DNA of 64,000 nt. Origin: Candidatus Dechloromonas phosphorivorans. GTDB taxonomy: Bacteria > Pseudomonadota > Gammaproteobacteria > Burkholderiales > Rhodocyclaceae. The notes under the pieces were generated by a model. That model made no database searches and had not been told where the DNA came from. It saw only the letters and a list, made by a program, of their open reading frames with translations. The DNA lies in assembly GCA_016709495.1 (NCBI GenBank), contig JADJMS010000012.1:1-64000 (forward strand). Direction: 5' to 3'. Of this stretch, positions 38,424 to 46,316 are shown in pieces. Numbering within the stretch: the first letter of the stretch is position 1; every line of letters begins with the position of its first letter. The position numbers and the translations under genes were made by a program.

Positions 38424-39104
38424 ATGGCGATCACCGACTGGCCGGAAGGCGAACGACCGCGCGAACGCTTGCTCGCCCATGGCCCCGAAGCGCTCTCTGA
38501 TGCCGAATTGCTGGCTATTTACCTGCGCGTCGGCGTGCGCGGCAAAAGCGCGGTTGATCTGGCGCGTGAACTGATCCAGCGTTTTGATGGCAGCCTCAGC
38601 AGTCTTGCGGAAGCCTCTTTGGACGAACTGGCCAGCGTTTCCGGCATCGGCATGGCCAAGGCAGCACAGCTGAAAGCCAGTTTTGAACTCGCCCGCTGCG
38701 CGCTGACTCAACAAATGACCGCCCGCGATACTTTCGCCAACCCCGGCAAGGTGCGCGACTGGCTACGCTTGAAACTGGCCACACGTCAGCACGAAGTATT
38801 CATGGCATTGTGGCTTGATGCGCAGAATCGCCTGATCAAGGCCGACGAATTGTTTTCCGGCAGCCTAACCCAAACCAGCGTCTATCCAAGAGAGGTTGTC
38901 AAAACCGCGCTGGCCCACAATGCGGCCGCAGTAATTCTGGCACACAACCACCCATCAGGCGTTTCCGAGCCTTCGCGGGCCGATGAAATGCTCACCAAAA
39001 CCTTGAAAGAAGCACTCGCCATGGTCGATGTGAAGCTTCTTGATCACTTCATCGTCGCCGGAAATGCCACCCCGCTATCCTTCGCTGAACGCGGCTTACT
39101 ATAA
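38424..39104 (+). CDS. radC: RadC/YeeS-type JAB-domain protein
   Basis: A 226-aa protein with an N-terminal helix-hairpin-helix region (LDELASVSGIGMAKAAQLKA) and a C-terminal JAB1/MPN metalloprotease-like domain. The latter has the metal motif LAHNHPSGVSEPSRAD. The name comes from an E. coli locus once linked to DNA repair, and its biochemical role remains unsettled. It sits directly before rpmB-rpmG, a very common gene order in proteobacteria. Confidence 0.94.
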   Translation: MAITDWPEGERPRERLLAHGPEALSDAELLAIYLRVGVRGKSAVDLARELIQRFDGSLSSLAEASLDELASVSGIGMAKAAQLKASFELARCALTQQMTARDTFANPGKVRDWLRLKLATRQHEVFMALWLDAQNRLIKADELFSGSLTQTSVYPREVVKTALAHNAAAVILAHNHPSGVSEPSRADEMLTKTLKEALAMVDVKLLDHFIVAGNATPLSFAERGLL

Positions 39105-39119
39105 AAATCACAAAACTCC

Positions 39120-39149
39120 TTGAAACAATGAGGAAGTTTTGTTTATAAT
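39120..39149 (+). promoter_or_regulatory. Sigma-70-like promoter of rpmB-rpmG
   Basis: TTGAAA at 39120-39125 and TATAAT at 39144-39149 with an 18-bp spacer, 38 nt before the rpmB start. It is embedded in an imperfect inverted repeat (ACAAAACTCCT to AGGAAGTTTTGT, 39110-39142) that could also end radC transcription. Confidence 0.6.
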
Positions 39150-39186
39150 AATCGGCTTTCTTCTAGCGAATTCTGGAGCACCAATC

Positions 39187-39420
39187 ATGGCGCGTGTCTG
39201 CCAAGTAACGGGAAAAGCCCCGATGGTTGGGAACAAGGTTTCCCATGCCAACAATAGAACCAAACGCCGCTTCCTGCCGAACCTGCAGTATCGTCGTTTC
39301 TGGGTCGAGTCTGAAAACCGCTTCCTGCGCCTGCGTGTTTCCAACGCCGGTCTGCGCCTCATCGACAAGAACGGCATTGATGTCGTCCTGGCCGATCTGC
39401 GTGCCCGCGGCGAAGTCTGA
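39187..39420 (+). CDS. rpmB: 50S ribosomal protein L28
   Basis: A 77-aa basic ribosomal protein: MARVCQVTGKAPMVGNKVSH, then NNRTKRRFLPNLQ and RVSNAGLRLIDKNGI. Full-length, first gene of the rpmB-rpmG operon. Confidence 0.97.
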   Translation: MARVCQVTGKAPMVGNKVSHANNRTKRRFLPNLQYRRFWVESENRFLRLRVSNAGLRLIDKNGIDVVLADLRARGEV

Positions 39421-39439
39421 TTAAAGAAGGATAGATAAA

Positions 39440-39607
39440 ATGGCTAAAGGCGGTCGCGAAAAAATCAAGCTGGAATCTACAGCTGGCACCGGTCACTTCT
39501 ACACCACTTCCAAGAACAAGCGCACGACGCCTGAGAAACTGGAAATGATGAAGTATGACCCGAAGGCCCGTAAGCACGTTGCTTACAAGGAAGTTAAGCT
39601 GAAGTAA
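39440..39607 (+). CDS. rpmG: 50S ribosomal protein L33
   Basis: A 55-aa ribosomal protein, MAKGGREKIKLESTAGTGHF then YTTSKNKRTTPEKLEMMKYD and a lysine-rich end. AAGAAGGA lies upstream of the start. It lacks the zinc-binding Cys pairs, as in the Cys-minus L33 type of proteobacteria. Confidence 0.97.
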   Translation: MAKGGREKIKLESTAGTGHFYTTSKNKRTTPEKLEMMKYDPKARKHVAYKEVKLK

Positions 39608-39628
39608 TTCAGCCGCATTCCTGCTTTC

Positions 39629-39660
39629 AAAAAACCCGCTTTTTAGCGGGTTTTGTTTTT
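39629..39660 (+). terminator. Rho-independent terminator of rpmB-rpmG
   Basis: A 10-bp stem AAAACCCGCT/AGCGGGTTTT (39631-39640, 39645-39654) with loop TTTT and a T-rich tail. It closes the ribosomal-protein operon just before the accessory island. Confidence 0.92.
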
Positions 39661-39666
39661 TCTGCT

Positions 39667-39690
39667 CGCTGTTATGCATCTGTTGCACAA
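39667..39690 (+). repeat. Left 24-bp inverted repeat bounding the accessory island
   Basis: CGCT, one variable base, then TTATGCATCTGTTGCACAA. The same sequence occurs in reverse complement at 47083-47106 with one mismatch. The pair encloses everything between rpmG and dsbB, so it probably represents terminal inverted repeats of a transposon or the ends of an inserted unit. Confidence 0.75.
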
Positions 39691-39696
39691 GACACG

Positions 39697-39720
39697 CCGG
39701 TTGTTCGCTGATACAACCGG
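39697..39720. promoter_or_regulatory. Perfect 8-8-8 inverted repeat before the first island gene
   Basis: CCGGTTGT, eight-base spacer TCGCTGAT, ACAACCGG, ending 3 nt before the ATG at 39724. It could be an operator for an autoregulated gene or a hairpin in the leader that hides the start codon. The distance to the ATG leaves little room for a normal ribosome-binding site. Confidence 0.45.
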
Positions 39721-39723
39721 GGG

Positions 39724-40233
39724 ATGGCGAAATACATCAGCAACGAGCTAGCAAACCTCATTCGAGACAGGGCGTACACGAATGGCGATCTCTCCCGGCT
39801 GGAGAGGGATGAATCCGAGGCTCTGGCGATCTTTGTGCAACAGAGACAAAGAATTCGAGAAGTCCGGCAGCAACGCAAAGTCGTGCTTTCTCGGCTTGGC
39901 GTACTGGACGCCGAAATCACCAAACAAATTCCAGTTGATCCCGACAACATTCGCCCCATCCGTAGCACGCCGAAGTCTGGACTGAAGAAAGGTTCTATCG
40001 TCAGCTCCATCGTTCAGATTCTGGTGGCCACTCCAACTGCTGTGCCTACGCCAGATATTGTGCAAGCCTTGGTTTCCAAGTTCGGATGGGCTTACGGGAA
40101 CGATAGCGAGAAGGACATTGCACGCCGGAAGGTTGTTCAACCGCTCCGCGTTCTGGTCAAAAAGGGAGCCGTCCAACGGCTGCATGACACAACCAAGAAC
40201 GATATCGGCCTTTGGATGTGGGTTGGCCTCTAA
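39724..40233 (+). CDS. Hypothetical protein, first of two tandem paralogs
   Basis: A 169-aa basic protein. A coiled-coil N-terminal half (YISNELANLIRDRAYTNGDL, then IFVQQRQRIREVRQQRKVVL) joins a C-terminal half resembling a winged helix: PTAVPTPDIVQALVSKFGW, RRKVVQPLRVLVKKGAVQRL, then GLWMWVGL. The neighbour at 40268 has the same plan and ending. No family recognised. The pair may be passenger genes of the adjacent IS1595-type element. Confidence 0.65.
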   Translation: MAKYISNELANLIRDRAYTNGDLSRLERDESEALAIFVQQRQRIREVRQQRKVVLSRLGVLDAEITKQIPVDPDNIRPIRSTPKSGLKKGSIVSSIVQILVATPTAVPTPDIVQALVSKFGWAYGNDSEKDIARRKVVQPLRVLVKKGAVQRLHDTTKNDIGLWMWVGL

Positions 40234-40267
40234 AATCTCACCCGTTTATATACGTCATCGATCAGCT

Positions 40268-40803
40268 ATGGGCATCAACAATAAGCAAGCAAACGCGATC
40301 AGGGATCACGCCTACGCCAAAGGCGAATTACAAAAGGCGTTGGGAAAACTTGTTGCCTTGAAGAACGAGAAGATTCGACTGGAAGCCAGGCTTGCAGAAG
40401 TGGCGATTGAATTGCCGGAGGCAGAACGATTCCGCTCAGAAGCCTTAGCTCGACTCCAGCAGGCCAATGAGGTTATGAATGAGGTCGTTCCGAAGATAAA
40501 GAAGGAACGAGTACGCGCCATCATCGCAACGCCAAAGATACATGGTCTGGAATGGGGTGATTTCAATCGAGAGCTGATCAGGATTCTAATAACAGCTTCC
40601 GAAAAACCAATCTCTACGCTGGAAATAATGACCCAGTGCGCAATAAAGTTCGATATCGCTTGGGATACGCCTCCGCTCAGGAGTCTTTGCGCGATCGGAT
40701 CGGTAAACGCCTACGTGAATGGGTAAAGGAAGGCGTGATTCGTCGACTTCCAACAGAAAAACCGAAAGATATGGCCTATTGGCTCTGGGTTGGCTTGGAG
40801 TAA
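40268..40803 (+). CDS. Hypothetical protein, second tandem paralog, frameshifted
   Basis: Starts MGINNKQANAIRDHAYAKGE, closely like the N-terminus of the upstream gene (NLIRDRAYTNGD). A coiled coil follows, then EWGDFNRELIRILITASEKP. The frame breaks near 40670-40676 (CCTCCGCTC). After restoring one base it continues QESLRDRIGKRLREWVKEGV and ends DMAYWLWVGLE, parallel to GLWMWVGL of the first copy. Full length would be 178 aa. The 3' end overlaps the convergent transposase ORF by 28 bp. Confidence 0.6.
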
Positions 40804-41948
40804 GGCGATTTTGGCCTGCTAAGCCGTGGGTCTTTACCGACCCAAAACAAGTTTTCATCCTTGCGCATTGGCCCGCGACAGTGGTTGCGCCAATCCTTTG
40901 AAAGCCCTGCTCGCAAGATGCGACCACCCAGATCGAAAAGCTGCTCTGCCGTGTTCTTGCGGCGCATGTCTTCCCGCCATGCTATCTCGGCAGCGTAAAG
41001 ATCCATGTATTTCGGCGTGATCCGATGGTAACTCCCAACTTCCGCACGACGCATACGACCAAAGAAGCTCTCGGCCTGGTTCTCGTTCACGCCTTCGTCC
41101 GTTGAAAACTCAACCGAGTGATTCACCACGAGATGCGTGTAGTCCATTTGCTTCAGTTTGCCGTATGACGGGCATTCATCGGTCGATATCGTTGAACCCT
41201 TCGCAATCCACTTTCGGGATAGCGCCAGTATCTCAGCGCTTGTTTCGCGGTGAATAACAGCGGTCAGGGTGCGTACAGCGCCTTCTCCCTTGTTTGGCGA
41301 TCTCTGACGGAACACCATAACGATTCGACGGTTGGGCATGAATTGGCCAGCGCGACGGTTGTACTTGGTACGGTGCTGACGCCCCATTTTTTCCCCTTGG
41401 TGGTACTCCTCTTCCGTCGTTTTGACTGCGTACTTCTTTGGCACCTCAGGATCGGTTTTTTTCGCTTTGATTTTCCGTCCCTTGCGGATGTACCCAGAGA
41501 AATGAGCGCCATCGATCTCCACGTCACCAGACATCATTGATTCATCGCGGGTGGCAATCATCGCTTCGCGGAATTTCCCGGCCAGGACGTAGTTGGTCCG
41601 ATAGGTATGGCCGATATCCCTCCGCATTTCCAGCGCGGGTTTGCCTTTGTGGGCATTGGCGAACACCAGCATCCCCAACAGGATGTCGCCAAACGGCATT
41701 TTGCGGTTCGCCAGCAAGGTGTCCGTCGTCACCGAGAACGTGTATTTGCAATCTTTGCAGCACCACTGCTTGCGGGTCTTCTTGAAGTAATGCTTTTTCT
41801 TTGATTCACACCTTGGGCAAACCTGCTCGCCGGAATCACCCCATCTCATTTTGACAAACCACTCCCACGCCTCTTCTTCTGAGAGTCGAGCGATTTGAAG
41901 CGTCGTCAGGGGGATTGAACTGGCTTTGTGCCAGAAGTGGGCAGACAT
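40776..41948 (-). CDS. IS1595-family transposase
   Basis: A 390-aa transposase. The N-terminal zinc ribbon is CPRC...CCKDC (about 44-67). The ISXO2-like DDE domain has GDVEIDGAHFSGYIRKGRKI for the first Asp and SRKWIAKGSTISTDECPSYG for the second. NHSVEFSTDEGVNENQAESF, then FGRMRRAEVGSYHR, holds the last catalytic region. The frame is open throughout, so it may be active. I could not define element-specific terminal repeats around it. Confidence 0.9.
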   Translation of the reverse strand: MSAHFWHKASSIPLTTLQIARLSEEEAWEWFVKMRWGDSGEQVCPRCESKKKHYFKKTRKQWCCKDCKYTFSVTTDTLLANRKMPFGDILLGMLVFANAHKGKPALEMRRDIGHTYRTNYVLAGKFREAMIATRDESMMSGDVEIDGAHFSGYIRKGRKIKAKKTDPEVPKKYAVKTTEEEYHQGEKMGRQHRTKYNRRAGQFMPNRRIVMVFRQRSPNKGEGAVRTLTAVIHRETSAEILALSRKWIAKGSTISTDECPSYGKLKQMDYTHLVVNHSVEFSTDEGVNENQAESFFGRMRRAEVGSYHRITPKYMDLYAAEIAWREDMRRKNTAEQLFDLGGRILRAGLSKDWRNHCRGPMRKDENLFWVGKDPRLSRPKSPYSKPTQSQ

Positions 41949-42493
41949 GTTCGTAATTTCGTTTTCGGGACGAAATGTACGCGCCTGTGTATGCGCTGGT
42001 CAATTGAAATATACTTACAAATCAAACACTTATTGTTTTCCACGATGGACAAAGATATTGAAAATCTATGTCTTTGCAGGACATAGAAAAAAGCCATTTG
42101 GAATCAGCAATGTCGATTGGACAACACAATAATCAAAGTGCTTTTCTAACCCGCAAGAACGGTGTGGCGAGGATGCAACAATGCCCGAGACAACTACACG
42201 CAAAAAAAACAATGCAGTTCGTTCAGATCTCTACCTGCCGCGTGAAAACTTCGCGGCTGGAATAATCTATCTCGGAATTAGCGGGGTAATCGGCGGCTGA
42301 TTGGGAATGGCTTGGAATTTTCAAGCGAAGCCACACCTCTAATGCTCGACTCTGATCATGGGTTTTGCCGCTGCAAGATAGATTTGTCAAAAATCGTTTT
42401 AAATCAGCGTATTGCGTTTGATTTTTGTATGCCGCAATGAGATGATTTTGCCCAATCCCACGACTTGTGTTTCGAAATTTGGTAGCTCATGAC
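41949..42493. other. 545-bp low-coding stretch inside the island
   Basis: Mostly AT-richer sequence between the IS1595 transposase and a small membrane-protein gene. It contains only short plus-strand reading frames. One at 42068-42265 begins MSLQDIEKSHLESAMSIGQH. One at 42181-42300, 39 aa, begins MPETTTRKKNNAVRSDLYLP and ends in a hydrophobic Gly-rich tail. They overlap and could be parts of one frameshifted small gene. A palindrome TTTCGTTTTCGGGACGAAA lies at 41958-41976, a possible operator for the transposase. Confidence 0.4.
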
Positions 42494-42742
42494 ATGAAAA
42501 GACTAAAAGAGATTTTGGTTACTCCAGTGCTGGCGCTGCTGGTTTGTGTAGCCTTGGGATTGCTTGCTGGAGAGCCTTTTTTTGTAAGTAAACTCTTCGG
42601 CTCTGCGATGCATTCGTACCCGAAGCTAGGCTTGCTTATGGTTCTGTTTTCTATTGTTGGCCTTGGATGCATCATTGAGGCCATTCAATTTGGCCGAAAT
42701 GCAAATAGCAAAAAACTGGCTGAAGCTTCAAACAGAAATTAA
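42494..42742 (+). CDS. Small membrane protein in the island
   Basis: 82 aa, start MKRLKEILVTPVLALLVCVA. Two hydrophobic segments (about 8-27 and 46-66) flank a short polar loop (GEPFFVSKLFGSAMHSYPKL), and the tail is basic. No family recognised. The stop overlaps the end of the truncated transposase on the opposite strand by 4 bp. Confidence 0.5.
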   Translation: MKRLKEILVTPVLALLVCVALGLLAGEPFFVSKLFGSAMHSYPKLGLLMVLFSIVGLGCIIEAIQFGRNANSKKLAEASNRN

Positions 42743-43393
42743 CATTCCGTAAATAACAACTCCGCCTGCCTCTTATTCCCCCGGCAGTAGTTGCACCAAT
42801 CCGCCGACACCCCGGCCTTGAAGATTCCATGCACGAGTTGCGTGATCTGGCCACGGGTGTCGGTTCGGCGAATATCCTCTCGCCACGCCATTTCCATTGC
42901 GTAGTCCAGCATGTATTTCGGGGTGATCCGGTGATAGATGCCGATGGCAGCCCTGCGCATTCGTGAGAAGTAGGACTCGGCCTGGTTCTGATTGAAGCCT
43001 TTGGGGTTGCTAAACTCCTCTGAGTGATTGACCGTCTCGTGGACGTACCCCATCAGCTTCAGGTTGCCGTAAGCCGACAGTTCATCGCTACGGATTGTGG
43101 ATTGCTTCTCCACGTACTTTTTGACCAGCCCCTCGATGTTGGCCGAGTTTTCAGAGTTGCAGACTGCAACCACCGTTTTTGAGGCACCCAACCCTTTTTT
43201 CCCAAAGCTCTCCCGCAACACCATGATGATTCGCCGGTTCGGGTGAAATGGATTCGACTCCGAAGCCTTCTCCTTGGTGCGGTGCTGCTGATACTTCTTG
43301 GGAATGTCCTTCTTGTCACTGTTGTCGGCCTTCGTGCGCCCCTTGCGAGGCACGCCTGAGAAGTGGCCACCGTCGATCTCAACTACGCCTGAA
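42739..43393 (-). pseudogene. IS1595-family transposase, 5'-truncated by an IS3-family element
   Basis: The C-terminal two thirds of a second, diverged IS1595 transposase. It has GVVEIDGGHFSGVPRKGRT, STIRSDELSAYGNLKLMGYV and FNQNQAESYFSRMRRAAIGI. The N-terminal zinc ribbon is missing. The sequence stops at the left end of the IS3-family element (43394), and the missing part is not found on its other side. The first residues of the open frame (MMASTIDDLPH) are IS-encoded. Confidence 0.85.
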
Positions 43394-43427
43394 TGAGGTA
43401 GGTCGTCAATCGTAGACGCCATCAACG

Positions 43428-44318
43428 CTATGCTGCCAGCCGTTTTGCATAGAACTGCTGGGTAAAAACTGCGGGCGAGAGATAGCCCAATCGAGAATGC
43501 CGCCTATAGCGGTTGTAGAAGATGTCAATGTATTCACTGATCTCTCGAATAGCTTCAGCTCGTGTTTCGTATCGCCGGTGATGCACGAGTTCGTTTTTCA
43601 GCGTTCCCCAGAAACTTTCCATGGGTGCATTGTCGTAACAGTTTCCTCGGCGAGACATGGATGCCTTCATGCCAAACTGGCTGACGAGTCGCTGATAGTC
43701 GTGACTGCAATACTGACTGCCACGATCTGAATGGTGAATCAGTCCAGAAGGTGGACGTTTGGTGGTGACCGCCAGGAATAGCGCCTTGCCGACCAGTTCC
43801 TTTGTCATCCGTTCACTCAGTGCGTACCCGACGATTTCGCAGGTGAAGATATCCTTGATCCCAGCCAGATAGAGCCAGCCTTCACTGGTCGGAATATAGG
43901 TGATATCAGTGACCCAGGCTTCGTTTGGGCGTTGAGCCGTGAAGGTTTGGTTAAGCAGATTGTCGGCCACCGGTAGCTTGTGATTCGAGTTGGTCGTTGC
44001 CTTGAATCTCCGCTTCTGCTTGCAGCGAAGGTTCATTTCCTGACGGAGTCGTTTGATGCGACCAACACTTGCTGGAAAGCCATCCGCCTTGAGTTCGGGC
44101 TGTAGTCGTTCGGCACCGTAGGTCTGCCGGGTTCGTTGATGTGCTGCACGTATGGCAACGCAGAGTCGGGCATCTGCCTGCGCCCGCTTCGATGTTGGGC
44201 GTTCATCCCAGGCGTGATAGCCGCTGACCGAGACATCAAACGCATTACCATCAGGCTGATGGGGTAATGGAGTCGATTCTGTTTCATGACCGCGTACCGG
44301 GCAGTGACTCCCTCGCAA
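43428..44318 (-). CDS. IS3-family transposase OrfB (integrase catalytic domain)
   Basis: 296 aa in the -1 frame relative to orfA. An HTH_21 region precedes an rve-type DDE domain: AWVTDITYIPTSEGWLYLAG (Asp), SGLIHHSDRGSQYCSHDYQR (Asp), then ENAPMESFWGTLKNE-like NAPMESFWGTLKNELVHHR (Glu). Frame intact. It is probably made as an OrfAB fusion by -1 frameshifting on the A6G run at 44331-44337. Confidence 0.92.
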   Translation of the reverse strand: MRGSHCPVRGHETESTPLPHQPDGNAFDVSVSGYHAWDERPTSKRAQADARLCVAIRAAHQRTRQTYGAERLQPELKADGFPASVGRIKRLRQEMNLRCKQKRRFKATTNSNHKLPVADNLLNQTFTAQRPNEAWVTDITYIPTSEGWLYLAGIKDIFTCEIVGYALSERMTKELVGKALFLAVTTKRPPSGLIHHSDRGSQYCSHDYQRLVSQFGMKASMSRRGNCYDNAPMESFWGTLKNELVHHRRYETRAEAIREISEYIDIFYNRYRRHSRLGYLSPAVFTQQFYAKRLAA

Positions 44319-44601
44319 AGTACGCGGCCGCTTTTTTCAACAGGTCACGCTCCATCTTCGTTTCGGCCAACTCCTTACGTAGCCGAGAAAGCTCGGCCTC
44401 CTGTTCCGTCACTGGCGAACGATTTGAGCCAATTGCTGCCAGCTTCCCCGCCTTGGCAAGCGCCAACCAGTTATCCAGTGTCTTCTTCGAAATTGACAGC
44501 CGCTTTGCTGCTGCCGATGCGCTCAGCCCGTCACGTAACACCAGCGCCGCCGCTTCCGCCCTGAATTCCTTTGTATATACCGCTCTCGGTATCCGTTCCA
44601 T
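44284..44601 (-). CDS. IS3-family transposase OrfA
   Basis: 105 aa with a homeodomain-like helix-turn-helix (LVLRDGLSASAAAKRLSISK, then TLDNWLALAKAG) and a leucine-zipper-like region (QEAELSRLRKELAETKMERD). It contains the slippery A6G heptamer (44331-44337) near its end, within the overlap with orfB. Intact. Confidence 0.9.
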   Translation of the reverse strand: MERIPRAVYTKEFRAEAAALVLRDGLSASAAAKRLSISKKTLDNWLALAKAGKLAAIGSNRSPVTEQEAELSRLRKELAETKMERDLLKKAAAYFARESLPGTRS

Positions 44602-44660
44602 TCGATGCCTCCTGTAAAAATCATCTTACAGATGGCGTCCACTTTTCTCAGCCTACCTCA

Positions 44661-44971
44661 GTTCTATCGGGATTCAAGGAGCCGATCTGGGAGCGTCCTG
44701 TCGAAAAGGAACGCCCTCAACCGGCTAAAGCTGAAAAACAAAAGAAGAGCCTGTTCAGGAAAACAAGCCTGTAGCGCCGACACCGGAACCTGCGCAGAAG
44801 AGTCAAGACAAGCCATCAGGAAAAACAACGAAACCCAAAGAAACTCCAGTTAATAAGCCGGTGGATAAAGCACCTAAGCCGCAGGAAAAGCCACTGTCGT
44901 CTAAGCCAGCGAAATCAAAAAAGAGTGATTTGGATTTTATTAACAATTTGGCAGCGGCACTGAAGCTGTAA
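44661..44971 (+). pseudogene. C-terminal fragment of a Pro/Lys-rich protein, cut by element A
   Basis: Open from the IS junction. The first frame reads VLSGFKEPIWERPVEKERPQ. After one missing base near 44738-44745 it reads EPVQENKPVAPTPEPAQKSQ, continues with Lys/Pro repeats, and ends SDLDFINNLAAALKL. About 103 aa remain. The low-complexity linker plus a short hydrophobic end looks like the tail of a larger multidomain protein. Its 5' part is missing from the window. The nuclease-like gene starts 18 nt downstream, so the two were probably co-transcribed. Confidence 0.5.
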
Positions 44972-45186
44972 TAAACATAGAGCAATGGAATGAGTAACAC
45001 CATCTCTGAGAATTTGTTTGAGGAGTTATGTAATTCGCGATCTGTTTCATTAGAGCTGGCCCCGTTTGTTTGGACAGATTTTCCGCTGAGATAAGTGGAG
45101 CCCTGCGGTAGTAGCGTTATCCACGGTGACGGTTGCCGAAGGTCCGTTCAGACCGTAGGCAGCCGGCGCGGTGGGTAACGCGGGTT

Positions 45187-46017
45187 TCATGCGGCGAATT
45201 GCTCCTGCGGCAAGCTGGCGAAGTAAATCATGTCCGGCGTCTTTCCGGCAAATGTTTGGTGCGGGCGCCGGCTGTTGTAGAACGTAATGAACTTCCCCAG
45301 GCTCGCTTTGGCGTGGGAAACCGAATCGTAGGCTTTTGAGATACACCTCGTCATACTTGATGGTCCGCCAGAGGCGTTCGACAAAGACATTGTCACGCCA
45401 GCAGCCCTTCCCATCCATGCTGATACGAATCCCATGCGCCTTGAGTACGCCGGTGAATTCGATACTGGTGAATTGGCTACCCTGGTCGGTATTGAAGATT
45501 TCCGGAGAGCCGTAGCGCAGGATGGCTTCCTGCAAAGCCTCAATGCGGAAATCCGTGGTCAGCGTGTTCGACAACCGCCAAGCCAGCACCCGACGGCTGT
45601 ACCAATCGACAATCGCGACCAGATACACGAAGCCCCGACGCATCGGGATATAAGTGATATCCGTCGCCCACACGTGATTTGACCGCTCGATGCTCAGGTG
45701 GTGCAGCAGGTAGGGGTAAATCGGGTGTGCCGCATGCCGACGGCTGGTGTTCGGCTTGCGGTACAGGGCTTCGATCCCCATCTGACGCATCAGACGGCGA
45801 ACACGCTTGCGGCCAATGGGCCGCCCTCGTTTCTGAGCAGGTCGCGCAGCATCCTGCTCCCGGCAAAGGGGTAATCGAGATGCAACTCATCCATTCGGCG
45901 CATCAGCGCCAAATCCTCTGGTGACGTCGGTTTTGGCGTGTAGTACGCAGTCGACCGTGCCAATTCAAGAATTTCGCATTGCCGGATTACCGGCAGTTTG
46001 TGGGTGCGGTCAATCAT
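45187..46017 (-). pseudogene. IS3-family transposase OrfB of element B, two frameshifts
   Basis: 276 aa when joined: MIDRTHKLPVIRQCEILELA at the start, RQMGIEALYRKPNTSRRHAA, then the rve domain with HVWATDITYIPMRRGFVYLV (Asp) and PEIFNTDQGSQFTSIEFTGV (Asp). VFVERLWRTIKYDEVYL (Glu) and FYNSRRPHQTFAGKTPDMIY follow. Frame changes occur near 45835 (GGGCGGCCC) and near 45340. The shifts cancel. The start overlaps the orfA stop (ATGA). Confidence 0.85.
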
Positions 46018-46316
46018 CTTCTTGCGCTCAGCAGGCCCGCCTTGGTGAGCGCCTTTTCTAAAAAATCGTTCTCCAGTGTCAGCTGACCAATCTTCGCCTG
46101 CATCGTCTGGACGTCCGGGCCAGATTCCTTGGCCACCTGCTCGCCAAAGACTACGGCTGAACGCTCCAGCAACTGCGTCTTCCAGTCCGTAATCTGAGTC
46201 GGATGGACATCATATTGCTGAGCCAGTTCAGCCAGCGTCTTGTCGCCCTTCAAGGCAGCAATCGCCACCTTGGCTTTCAATTCCGGCGAGTGATTCCGCC
46301 GCTTCCTTCTCGTCAT
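46014..46316 (-). CDS. IS3-family transposase OrfA of element B
   Basis: 100 aa starting MTRRKRRNHSPELKAKVAIA. The helix-turn-helix is DKTLAELAQQYDVHPTQITD, followed by a zipper-like end (MQAKIGQLTLENDFLEKALT). Intact in this copy, unlike copy 2. Confidence 0.9.
   Translation of the reverse strand: MTRRKRRNHSPELKAKVAIAALKGDKTLAELAQQYDVHPTQITDWKTQLLERSAVVFGEQVAKESGPDVQTMQAKIGQLTLENDFLEKALTKAGLLSARR

Larger units (their letters stand above)
43394..44660 (-). mobile_element. IS3-family insertion sequence (element A)
   Basis: A 1267-bp element. The ends are imperfect inverted repeats: TGAGGTAGG...GACGCCATC at 43394 inward, and the same two blocks reversed at 44660 inward. It encodes orfA and orfB in overlapping frames. 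No target duplication is visible (left flank CGCCTGAA, right flank GTTCTATC). The sequences on its two sides do not belong to one gene, suggesting a deletion or recombination next to the IS. Confidence 0.88.

Noticed and set aside
42739..43425. An intact small transposase gene starting MMASTIDDLPH
   Set aside because: The first codons lie inside the IS3-family end repeat, so this is a truncated IS1595 transposase fused by chance to IS sequence.
44661..44971. TonB-like protein, because of the Pro/Lys repeats
   Set aside because: There is no C-terminal TonB domain; the fragment ends in a short SDLDFINNLAAALKL tail, so only a Pro/Lys-rich linker is seen.
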